This document shows positions 1 through 7,447 of a stretch of DNA of 64,000 bases, in pieces (position 1 is the stretch's first letter; every line of letters starts with the position of its first letter). Source of the DNA: Cylindrospermum stagnale PCC 7417. GTDB lineage: Bacteria > Cyanobacteriota > Cyanobacteriia > Cyanobacteriales > Nostocaceae. The position numbers were made by a program, and so were the translations under genes. Under the pieces are notes generated by a model. The model did not search any database. It saw nothing but the letters and a program-made list of their open reading frames with translations, and was not told the origin of the DNA. The stretch covers positions 2,620,501 through 2,684,500 of the forward strand of contig NC_019757.1 in NCBI RefSeq assembly GCF_000317535.1, given 5' to 3'.

Positions 1-344
1 ATACCAATGCAGAATCCCAGGGGAATAGCAACTACTGCACCCAACAGAAACCCCACTAATACCCGCCGCAAACTTGCTATTAATAACCAACCAATTCCCA
101 AGTCTCCCGGGCCTCGTTCGTAAAACGGGTTTAAAATGTAGTCCAGATTAGCAATTAGAGCTTCTGGTGGAGTGGGCATTACATCGTGATTGGCAAGTGC
201 TACCACCCACCACAACAAAATTATTCCCAAAAATCCTAAGACAGGAAATAAGAAGACATCCCGAAAAATCACAGGTTTTGCCTTTTTCCATGCAAATTGT
301 CCAGCAACCGCCACGATTGCAGCTAAATTAAGTTGAAATACCAT
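1..344 (-). CDS. NrtB/TauC-type ABC transporter permease, N-terminal part
   Basis: The gene is cut by the window edge, and about 114 N-terminal residues are visible, starting at an ATG at 344-342. They show a first membrane segment around residues 27-45 (FLFPVLGFLGIILLWWVV), then NPFYERGPGDLGWLLIASLRR, split here as NPFYER and LGWLLIASLRR. That spacing is typical of nitrate, taurine or bicarbonate permeases of the NrtB/SsuC/CmpB family, which pair with a periplasmic or lipoprotein binding protein and an ATPase. The substrate cannot be decided from this fragment. The gene sits directly behind a predicted c-di-AMP riboswitch, which points to osmotic or ionic control rather than classical nitrogen control. 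Seen: membrane segment and motif. Inferred: family. Confidence 0.7.
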   Translation of the reverse strand, partial: MVFQLNLAAIVAVAGQFAWKKAKPVIFRDVFLFPVLGFLGIILLWWVVALANHDVMPTPPEALIANLDYILNPFYERGPGDLGIGWLLIASLRRVLVGFLLGAVVAIPLGFCIG

Positions 345-439
345 TTACAACCTCAACAGATCAAAGCGCGGGTACAAAAAAAACCGAACAGTACGGGCGT
401 TGGACACTGATGAGATCGGAATATTAAAAAAATACCGTC

Positions 440-640
440 TCTTCAGTCTCCCCTCAATGCTTACGAAGTTAGCTGACGGGCTAGGGCTGAGAGATGCCCC
501 TCTCTTGAGAGTGGTGAGTCAAATATTTCCTAACTACTCAATTTTGACTCTTAACTTGCCACTTTCTAGGAGATACGCCCCACAATTGGGTTCCTCCGCT
601 CCAGTGCTACGCAATGCACTGGATTAAGCTGACTAACTCT
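440..640 (-). promoter_or_regulatory. ydaO/yuaA-type (c-di-AMP) riboswitch candidate
   Basis: Read on the minus strand, the leader of the permease gene shows the conserved blocks of the ydaO/yuaA aptamer: a 7-bp hairpin (601-622, CCAGTGC/GCACTGG), then GGAGGAACCCAAT and GGGGCGTATCTC, and near the 3' end CCCGTCAGCTAAC followed by TTCGTAAGC. These blocks are in the right order. The aptamer ends about 95 bases before the permease start codon. c-di-AMP riboswitches usually repress ion and osmolyte transport genes. The family assignment comes from motif recall, not a covariance search. No clear terminator was resolved, only a T-run after the last helix. Confidence 0.75.
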
Positions 641-649
641 AAAGATGGA

Positions 650-1070
650 TAATGACAAATCAATTATAACATTTATGTGCCGTAAAAGCATCTGGATGAA
701 TGATAATTTTTATTTACTTCAATCCAAAAATTTAGTAATTTTCGTCGGTTTTCGGTAATTAGTAAAGGCTATACATCCGGTTGTAGTGTGACTGAATCTC
801 TTGTCATGGTACAGATACATATACTATAGAGAGAGAGCCAGCAAGCATGAAATGAAATTTTGCTGAGTATGATTTTTAACTATATAATCTGTATGCTATA
901 AAAATATTTAATTCGTGGCTAGTCAATTCAGCAGGCTGATCTATAGATACAATCTATTTCGTTCTATTTCGTTCGGTGAAATGTCTATATAGTTTTGGAA
1001 GTAAAATCCTACTTACTAAACTAATTGCACATACAATCTGATTCAGACACTACTCAGCAAATGTAAGATA
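650..1070. other. AT-rich intergenic region
   Basis: This is the divergent intergenic region between the riboswitch leader and the histidine kinase gene. It is AT-rich with no plausible gene. A GA-rich run (about 827-839) and a repeated 'ctatttcgtt' (about 953-972) are visible. Promoters for both neighbours must lie here, but no -10/-35 pair could be assigned with confidence. Confidence 0.4.
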
Positions 1071-2258
1071 ATGGATTTTAGTCAACTACTGGCTGAAAAA
1101 ATTGATACTATTCTAGATAAATGGGTGGTAGCAGTTCGCAAAGATCGGCGAATTGAAAGCGCTGATGACCTATCCTACGGCGCGATTAAAGATCACATTC
1201 CCAATGTGTTGGAAGCGATGGTAACAGTACTTTCAAAAACTCAGGGTAATGATATTCAGTCGATAGTAACTGCCAGTTGGCAACATGGGGCTATTCGAGC
1301 TATACAAGGCTTTGATCCAGAAGAAATTGCTAGGGAATATCATCAGTTGCGAATAGTAATATTTGATGCAATAGAAGCGGATTTATTGCAGGGAACACCA
1401 ACTGAGATCATTCGTGCTTTTAGATTGATTAATGTTGTGATCGATGAAGCGATCGCTAGGTGTTTTAATAGTTATGTTAAAGAACGTTTAAGAGAATTAG
1501 AGCATCTGCATTCCTCACTGACGCTGCACAATGAGGAACTAACTCGCTTAATTAACGCTAATCGAGAGCATCTTTCCCACCTAGCCCACGATTTGAAACA
1601 TCCTCTATCTTCAATTATTGGTTACTCAGATTTGTTTTTACGGGAACAACGTAAAAAAATTGAGGGAAAAGAAACCTATGCCAATGTAGAACATATTGAG
1701 CGTGTACTACGCAATGGTAGACACTTACTCCGTCTGATCAATGATTTACTAGAAATATCACGGTTTGATACAGGGAAGATCAAACTCGAACTAGCACCCA
1801 CAGATGTATGTGAATTAATAAATAATGTCTATCAAATGTTGGAGCCTTTAGCTGCTGGGAAAAGTTTACAAATTGTGGTGGATTCTGTCCAACCTCCCAA
1901 ACCGTTTATCACAGATTCTTTTCAATTACAACAAGTTGTGACAAATCTTGTGAGTAATGCGATTCGCTATACAGAGTCGGGGACTATTAATATAGTATTT
2001 CAGGTGCTAGATAATGACAAATGCGCGATCGCAGTTTCCGACACCGGCATTGGTATTGCTCCAGAAGACCAAGAGCGGATTTTTGAACCCTACTATCGCG
2101 CTAAATCCTACCTTCCTGACAGCACTGGCTTGGGTTTAGCAATAGTTTCGCGATTGGTAAAACTCTTGCAAGGAGAAGTTAAACTGGTGTCTCAGGTGGG
2201 GGTTGGTTCTACTTTCACCGTGATTTTGCCTTTGCAATTGGAAATAAATGAAGGTTGA
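1071..2258 (+). CDS. RsbRD-type sensor histidine kinase
   Basis: A 395-residue cytosolic histidine kinase with no membrane segment. Residues 1-140 are helical and resemble the RsbRD N-terminal domain seen in stress-signalling proteins. A short coiled coil (about 138-165) leads into the HisKA helix with LAHDLKHPLS, phospho-acceptor His173. The ATPase domain has the N box around Asn296, the G1 box DTGIGI (324-329) and the G2 box TGLGLAI (352-358), so it should be active. There is no receiver domain and no adjacent response regulator, so it is an orphan kinase. The signal sensed by the N-terminal domain is unknown. The start codon fits the beginning of the domain. Confidence 0.85.
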   Translation: MDFSQLLAEKIDTILDKWVVAVRKDRRIESADDLSYGAIKDHIPNVLEAMVTVLSKTQGNDIQSIVTASWQHGAIRAIQGFDPEEIAREYHQLRIVIFDAIEADLLQGTPTEIIRAFRLINVVIDEAIARCFNSYVKERLRELEHLHSSLTLHNEELTRLINANREHLSHLAHDLKHPLSSIIGYSDLFLREQRKKIEGKETYANVEHIERVLRNGRHLLRLINDLLEISRFDTGKIKLELAPTDVCELINNVYQMLEPLAAGKSLQIVVDSVQPPKPFITDSFQLQQVVTNLVSNAIRYTESGTINIVFQVLDNDKCAIAVSDTGIGIAPEDQERIFEPYYRAKSYLPDSTGLGLAIVSRLVKLLQGEVKLVSQVGVGSTFTVILPLQLEINEG

Positions 2259-2324
2259 TTTCGCGCAAAGGCGCAAAGACACGAAGAAGAACTTTACACC
2301 TTTGCGTGAGATGCAACATCATCT

Positions 2325-3008
2325 CTACAACAAAGCTTTCTTTTTCAATTTAGCTAACGCATCTTCAGCAGCGGCTTTTTCAGCTTCTTTTTTATTGCGT
2401 CCTTTACCTTCACCGTATTCTTTTCCATCCACCAAAACTTTAGCTACGAATTCTGGCGCGTGAGAAGGTCCACCTATTTGTTCTGTTTCATATATTGGGG
2501 GATTTGGGGTAACATTACGTTGCACCCATTCTTGAAAGCGGTTTTTTGAGTCTACATTAGAACGAGACACAACAATTTTTTCTGATACAGAATCAAATAG
2601 CGGTTCTATAATTGCGCGAACTGCTTCAATATTGGAATTATTATCTAAATAGTAAGCACCGAGGACTGCTTCAAAGGTGCTGCTGAGTAAATTAGGATTT
2701 TGATATCCTCCATCTCGAATTGCACCTTGTCCTAAACGCATCCGAAAGTCTAAACCCACCTCAAGAGCAAACTTTGCTAATTGCTTTTCATCTACTAATG
2801 CAGAACGGCGACGAGTTAATTCATCTTCTCCTTTTTCTGGGTGACGTTTATAGAGATATTCACCGCTTAAGAAATTTAGTACAGCATCACCAAGAAATTC
2901 TAGGCGTTCGTTATGTTCGCCTTCTCCTGGGTGTTCGTTGACATAAGAACGATGGGTAAGTGCTTGGCGGAGGAGTTTTTCATTTGTGAATGTGAGAAGT
3001 TTGTGCAT
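2325..3008 (-). CDS. rnc: ribonuclease III
   Basis: A 227-residue RNase III that cleaves double-stranded RNA in rRNA and mRNA processing. The signature NERLEFLGDAV is at 33-43 with metal-binding Glu37 and Asp41, and a second acidic cluster ends at Glu113 (TFEAVLGAYYLD). The C-terminal double-stranded RNA-binding domain covers about 152-224 and ends in a Lys/Ala-rich helix. At the position of Asp114 in the E. coli enzyme this protein has Ser110 (LSSTFEA instead of LADTVEA), while the more critical Glu is kept. Cyanobacteria often carry several RNase III paralogues, so this may be one of a set. It runs parallel to the upstream NYN gene. Confidence 0.93.
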   Translation of the reverse strand: MHKLLTFTNEKLLRQALTHRSYVNEHPGEGEHNERLEFLGDAVLNFLSGEYLYKRHPEKGEDELTRRRSALVDEKQLAKFALEVGLDFRMRLGQGAIRDGGYQNPNLLSSTFEAVLGAYYLDNNSNIEAVRAIIEPLFDSVSEKIVVSRSNVDSKNRFQEWVQRNVTPNPPIYETEQIGGPSHAPEFVAKVLVDGKEYGEGKGRNKKEAEKAAAEDALAKLKKKALL

Positions 3009-3055
3009 TTTTATCTTTTGTCTTGTAGCGGAAATTAACTATTATCATCAAAAAT

Positions 3056-3076
3056 CAAAAAACCGCAAGGTGCGGT
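3056..3076 (-). terminator. rho-independent terminator after the NYN gene
   Basis: Read on the minus strand, a perfect 6-bp stem ACCGCA/TGCGGT with a 3-4 base loop (3061-3076) is followed by TTTTTT. It lies between the end of the NYN gene and the start of rnc, both on the minus strand, so it probably separates their transcripts. Confidence 0.75.
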
Positions 3077-3144
3077 AGTTTTGTTAAATCCCAGTTAATT
3101 AATATAACTGGATTTTAAAAGCAAATTCAGGCAGCTAGTTTATG

Positions 3145-3987
3145 TTACTTTATTAAACGCAATTCCTGATTTTGCCTTTGGATTCTACCTGAAGAACCGA
3201 CAGCAGCTTCAACAAACTTACCAAAGCTTTTAAATTTCTTCCCATCAGGTGTAAAGATAGAAGCAACACCCTGATATTTGGGGTAAAGTTGACGCATTGA
3301 TTTACTAATATAGCCGTAGTTTGTGGGTTTACCTTGGCTTACTGCGTTTTTGACAGTCTCAATTAGATATCCTTCAGCTTCATTGTAACTAATTTGAAGC
3401 TCGTTGTTAGTGGTTTGAGGTTGAGTCTTTTTCCCAACTAATAGCGGTAAATCATCTAAAAAGTGGAAATTATCATCACCAACCAAATTAATCAACCTTG
3501 AACTTTCGCTACCTCGTTGAGCAAAGATTATCACCTTTTTACCCATAGAGTTGAGCATAGATATCAATCCGGCAAAGTCCCAGTCTCCCAATACTAGGAT
3601 AATTATATTAGGAATAGGCGAAGGTTTTGGTGCAAACAATTTACAGCAATCAAAAGTAAGTCTAGCATCTGCACTATTCTTTGAACTGTCAGGAACATCA
3701 ATACAGTTAAAGCCTACAACTTTTAGCTTAGTTTTGGCAGCAACTTGGTCTTTATGCTGTGAATTGTAGTAAATATTTTTGCAAGCTACAGTCCCTTTAT
3801 GTTCTGCAAATTCCAGCAATAAACTAGCAAATTTGGTAATTGAGGAAACGTTCTGAATATCGCAAAAAATGCCAATAGAATATTTCTTGAGGCTTTTTTG
3901 TCCGTTTGAGGGTAAATGATGGCTTGTCATTTGAGTATGTCCAGAAATTGGGTTAAGGAAACCGGACAGTTTCAACAAATCACACAT
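3145..3987 (-). CDS. NYN-domain protein (PIN-like RNase) with LOTUS-like C-terminus
   Basis: A 280-residue protein. Residues 36-185 form an NYN domain, a PIN-like nuclease fold: FCDIQN with Asp43 and Asn46, NSADARLTFD with Asp107, and LGDWDFAGL with Asp135 and Asp137, giving the acidic set expected for metal-dependent RNA cleavage. Residues about 200-275 (YISKSMRQLYP, FKSFGKFVEAA) resemble the OST-HTH/LOTUS domain often fused to NYN in limkain-type proteins. Met20 is an alternative start that would remove a poorly conserved N-terminus. Role: probable RNA turnover or processing, target unknown. It ends in its own terminator just upstream of rnc. Confidence 0.8.
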   Translation of the reverse strand: MCDLLKLSGFLNPISGHTQMTSHHLPSNGQKSLKKYSIGIFCDIQNVSSITKFASLLLEFAEHKGTVACKNIYYNSQHKDQVAAKTKLKVVGFNCIDVPDSSKNSADARLTFDCCKLFAPKPSPIPNIIILVLGDWDFAGLISMLNSMGKKVIIFAQRGSESSRLINLVGDDNFHFLDDLPLLVGKKTQPQTTNNELQISYNEAEGYLIETVKNAVSQGKPTNYGYISKSMRQLYPKYQGVASIFTPDGKKFKSFGKFVEAAVGSSGRIQRQNQELRLIK

Positions 3988-4102
3988 CTAGCAGCAGCCT
4001 AGCTTTAAGAAAGGGGTTTATACTCAAAAAGTATTTCCCTTCTCGTTAGGCTCTCTTTTGGCAAATCTAATTGATTTCTAGTCTAAGAACGTATAATCCC
4101 CG

Positions 4103-4247
4103 GCTTACTGCTAAGTAGCGCGTTATTCCTTCCCCTGAACATTCACCCAAATATCTAGTTTTCCCGCTGATAGTCTAGTCAATGATTTGACGCAACATCA
4201 GGCTGAATGTTCAGCCGAGAGAATAACGCGATACCTGGCAGTAAGCA
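4103..4247. repeat. large imperfect inverted repeat with ~58-base spacer
   Basis: The arm at 4103-4145 (from GCTTACTGC through GCGCGTTATTC to CTGAACATTCA) pairs imperfectly with 4204-4247 (TGAATGTTCAG, GAATAACGCG, GCAGTAAGC). Three well-paired blocks are separated by mismatches. No convincing gene lies within it. It could be a decayed mobile-element end pair or a structured RNA. Confidence 0.6.
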
Positions 4248-4600
4248 AGGGATTCTACGTTGTCTTAGACAACAATCAATTTTTGCACTTGTCGAGTCTT
4301 GCTTTAGAGTGCTGTTATTTGGCTGTCTTAAATATAGACTGGCATAGCTTAAAATATATGTCAAGCATTTTCTTTGTTAAGAACTGTAAACCAGATGTCC
4401 CCATACCAATAAATTTTAAGGGACTTCCAATTAAAAAAAATATCCAATAGCTAGGGACACAGCATTGCTGTGTGCCTACAAGTCTATGATTACTGGATAA
4501 TTTATTTTTGGTATTCCCTAAGAATCTAGTTTTGGTGGAAACACCTGACTCAAATCAAGGGACAAATTAGGGAAACGTCAGGAACAAGATCCCCTAAATT
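4248..4600. other. intergenic region without recognisable gene
   Basis: Short open frames cross this stretch on both strands, but none has a ribosome-binding site, codon pattern or domain that supports a gene. A short GC-rich segment (about 4451-4485, 'gggacacagcattgctgtgtgcc') contains an inverted repeat and resembles a similar segment near 20830-20860. Confidence 0.35.
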
Positions 4601-4702
4601 TTAGAGATTATTGATATCAATGCCTTTGGCTTGCAATTTCGCTAATAAGTCTTGATAATTTTGATGTTCTTGTTCTGCTCGTTGACGTTCCTGTTCTGCT
4701 CG
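4601..4702 (-). pseudogene. C-terminal remnant of a Uma2/DUF820-type endonuclease
   Basis: Only the last ~33 codons can be read on the minus strand: a charged heptad-like tail (RAEQERQRAEQE) and the ending LLAKLQAKGIDINNL before a stop at 4603-4601. This tail is characteristic of the large Uma2/DUF820 family of Nostoc. The frame is lost upstream where palindromic repeat sequence begins (about 4703-4835), so the catalytic domain is gone. Confidence 0.6.
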
Positions 4703-4840
4703 CTGGCTCCCCTGGACTTGGGGGACTTTGAGAAGTTTTTGCCCCCCGTTCGGGGAGCCACTGCTCGACTAGGGTTTCCCGGCTTAAAGCAAGTGGCGTG
4801 GGTTGGGGGGATCTCGATCAATTTTGATCCGAATCAGACA
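4703..4840. repeat. degenerate MITE-like palindromic element
   Basis: This stretch replaces the body of the Uma2-type gene. It has a GGCTCCCC/GGGGAGCC palindrome and, read on the minus strand, the end sequence ATCAAAATTGATCGAGATC also found at 49478-49500. A related end bounds the element at 20181-20289. It is probably a decayed member of the same family. Confidence 0.5.
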
Positions 4841-4937
4841 TCCTCTAAACGCCGAGCGAAACGGATGAATTAATGGATTTCATGATTCTATGCAGCCTCA
4901 CATAAAATTGGTATAAGTCCTAAATTAAGTTAGTGTG

Positions 4938-5435
4938 TTAGCGTCCTAAAAACCGACTAGCTAACTTGATAGCGTCAGCGATATCAACATCACCATCACC
5001 ATCACCATCAAGGAAAGAACTTATTGCTGGATTTCCACCAGCTTGCAAGAAATTTAGCACCACGGGCACTATCGAAGGTAGTAATTGTTGAATCATCTCA
5101 GCATCTAAGCCAGTGCGCTGGGCTGCAATCTCAGCTACCTGTTGTTGGATGGCTGGAGAAAAGAGCGAATTAACGGCTTGGGTGTCGGGAGATGTACCAG
5201 CAAATTGATTAACAAAATTTTGTGCTGCACCATCTCCATCTGTAGCTTGCTTGTCTTGCAAAGACGATCGCACTTGACCACCCACGACTGTTAAAATCGT
5301 TTGGATAGTGGCGGAGTCTGCACCAGTAGTATTTTTCAGCTGCTCTACAGTGTTGAGAAGATTGCCGATTTGACCTAAACCGCCTTGTTGATTAGAGCTA
5401 GAGACGGCACCGAGAATTTGATCAAAAAGTCCCAT
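4938..5435 (-). CDS. DUF937 family protein with Asp-rich C-terminal loop
   Basis: A 165-residue protein beginning MGLFDQILGAV, the start typical of DUF937 (YidB-like) proteins. The middle is rich in Gln/Ala helices with a repeated 'QQ..LPSIVPVVLNFL' pattern. Near the C-terminus is DGDGDGDVDIADA (about 143-155), spaced like an EF-hand or dockerin-type calcium loop followed by a short helix. It has no signal peptide and no membrane segment. Function unknown; calcium binding is an inference from the Asp pattern. It stands alone, with about 300 bases of upstream space. Confidence 0.75.
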   Translation of the reverse strand: MGLFDQILGAVSSSNQQGGLGQIGNLLNTVEQLKNTTGADSATIQTILTVVGGQVRSSLQDKQATDGDGAAQNFVNQFAGTSPDTQAVNSLFSPAIQQQVAEIAAQRTGLDAEMIQQLLPSIVPVVLNFLQAGGNPAISSFLDGDGDGDVDIADAIKLASRFLGR

Positions 5436-5740
5436 AAATTGATTTCTGCCTTGGTTCTGATTTCAATCAAATTCTTGCACAAGCTGCCACTTGCTGCTGA
5501 CTAGGAAAAAATCAACTTGAAAAACTAGAATTTTAGGAGGGAGTGATTGACAGTGCTGTACGCCAGATCTGGATCTTGATCTAACGCCAAAGGGAAAAAC
5601 GAACTCCGCAGCCAGTGCTGGAGGGAAATTTACGGAGAAATTCTGCCTCAGTTGATCAAAAGTTGCTTCTTTCTACTCTGGATAAAAACGCTGAAGCCAT
5701 TAAGATGAGAAGCATATGCGTACTTCATACCTACTAAACT

Positions 5741-7303
5741 TTGCGATTCATGCCTCTCTCGCGCATAGTTACGTTGATTGTTGGTTTAATCGTCATTTTG
5801 GGGCTAACCCTGTGGCTGATTGATTCCCTCTCACGACTTTACTGGCAGTTGTCTTATTCTCCCCTGCTTGGCAATCTGCTGCTGTTGTTGCTGATTGTCC
5901 TCGTCGGTGGCTTAGTTGCAGCTTTTATCTATTATGTCTTGGTGCTTCAAGCGGGTGAGCAGCGATCGCGCCGTGGAAGCAAACGAGTGACACCCGCCCA
6001 AATTCCCGCCGCTAAATCTGATGCAGCTTCTACCACTCTCCAAGCGGTGAAACAACAGGTGGCGCAAATTCAAGATGAAGTCACACGTCAAGCTTTACTC
6101 AGTCGTACGCGAGAAATTGAGGCTAACTTAGCACGGGGAGAAATTCAAGTAGTGGTGTTTGGCACGGGAAGCGCTGGCAAAACCTCCTTAGTAAATGCGA
6201 TTATGGGAAGGATGGTGGGTCAGGTGGATGCCCCAATGGGAACAACCCAGGTAGGAGAAACCTATTGTCTACGGTTGAAGGGATTAGAACGGAAAATTTT
6301 AATTACAGATACACCAGGGATTTTAGAAGCGGGTGTCGCCGGCACCGAACGGGAACAGTTAGCCAGGGCATTGGCGACGGAAGCAGATTTACTGTTGTTT
6401 GTTGTGGATAATGACTTACGGCGCTCAGAATATGAGCCGTTACGGGGTTTGGCGGAAATTGGCAAGCGATCGCTTCTCGTGCTCAACAAAACTGACTTAT
6501 ATACAGAAGCTGATCAAGAATCCATCCTCGCTCGGTTGCGTCAACGGGTGTTAGGATTTATTGCTCCTAATGATGTAGTAGCGATCGCCGCTAATCCCCA
6601 ACCGGCACAATTAGAAACTGGCGAAACCTTCGAGCCAGAACCAGATATTATCCCCTTATTGCGGCGAATGGCGGCAGTTTTACGCGCTGAAGGTGAAGAT
6701 TTAGTCGCAGATAACATTCTCTTACAATCTCTGCGATTAGGAGAAGAAGCACGAAAACTCATTGATTCCCAGCGTCGCCGTCAAGCTGATAAAATCGTCG
6801 AGCGGTTTCAGTGGATTGGTGCTGGTGTAGTATCAGTCACCCCTCTACCAGTCGTAGATTTACTCGCAACAGCCGCCGTTAATGCTCAAATGGTCGTGGA
6901 AATTGGTAGAGTTTACGGCTGCGAATTGAACATGGAACGGGGGCGAGAGTTAGCCCTTTCTTTAGGCAAAACCATCGCCGGTTTAGGCATTGTCAAGGGA
7001 GCAATTCAATTACTTTCTACCGCTTTGCAACTCAATGTGGCGACATTTATTATTGGTCGAGCCATTCAAGGGGTGACAGCAGCATATTTAACTCGAATTG
7101 CCGGTAAGAGTTTTATTGAGTATTTCCGTCATGACCAAGATTGGGGTGATGGCGGCATGACCGAGGTAGTGCAGCAACAATTTCAAATCAACCGCAAGGA
7201 CGAGTTTATCAAGGTGTTTGTTCAAGAAGCGATCGCCAAAGTGGTCAAGCCTTTAACAGACAACTTTGAAGACAGAGAAGATCACAGCAAAGAATCTAGG
7301 TAA
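5741..7303 (+). CDS. membrane-anchored GTPase with DUF697 domain
   Basis: A 520-residue protein with two N-terminal membrane segments (about 8-30 and 43-69), a basic linker with coiled coil (about 95-130), and an Era-like GTPase domain: P-loop GTGSAGKTS (141-149), switch DTPG (190-193) and NKTD (249-252). The C-terminal third is a DUF697-type domain with hydrophobic helices. The annotated start is TTG; an in-frame ATG at 5750 (residue 4) is equally possible. A soluble paralogue lies at 18282-19655. Family members are thought to act at membranes, perhaps in envelope stress or organisation, but no precise role is established. Confidence 0.82.
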   Translation: MRFMPLSRIVTLIVGLIVILGLTLWLIDSLSRLYWQLSYSPLLGNLLLLLLIVLVGGLVAAFIYYVLVLQAGEQRSRRGSKRVTPAQIPAAKSDAASTTLQAVKQQVAQIQDEVTRQALLSRTREIEANLARGEIQVVVFGTGSAGKTSLVNAIMGRMVGQVDAPMGTTQVGETYCLRLKGLERKILITDTPGILEAGVAGTEREQLARALATEADLLLFVVDNDLRRSEYEPLRGLAEIGKRSLLVLNKTDLYTEADQESILARLRQRVLGFIAPNDVVAIAANPQPAQLETGETFEPEPDIIPLLRRMAAVLRAEGEDLVADNILLQSLRLGEEARKLIDSQRRRQADKIVERFQWIGAGVVSVTPLPVVDLLATAAVNAQMVVEIGRVYGCELNMERGRELALSLGKTIAGLGIVKGAIQLLSTALQLNVATFIIGRAIQGVTAAYLTRIAGKSFIEYFRHDQDWGDGGMTEVVQQQFQINRKDEFIKVFVQEAIAKVVKPLTDNFEDREDHSKESR

Positions 7304-7447
7304 TTAGACACTTTTTAATTACCTCTAACTCCATAACTTCTAACTGATACTTTTACGAAGATTCTTTACTTAAATTTCTTCTTTAGGATTCCGGAAACTG
7401 GTAGCAATGTCAGAAAAGATATATATGAATCTCTAAGTAACCAGCTC

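Noticed and set aside
400-627. 75-residue frame on the plus strand over the riboswitch region
   Set aside because: It is the complement of a structured leader on the other strand and has no ribosome-binding site or recognisable domain.
4187-4450. 87-residue plus-strand frame
   Set aside because: It overlaps one arm of the large inverted repeat, has no ribosome-binding site and no family features.
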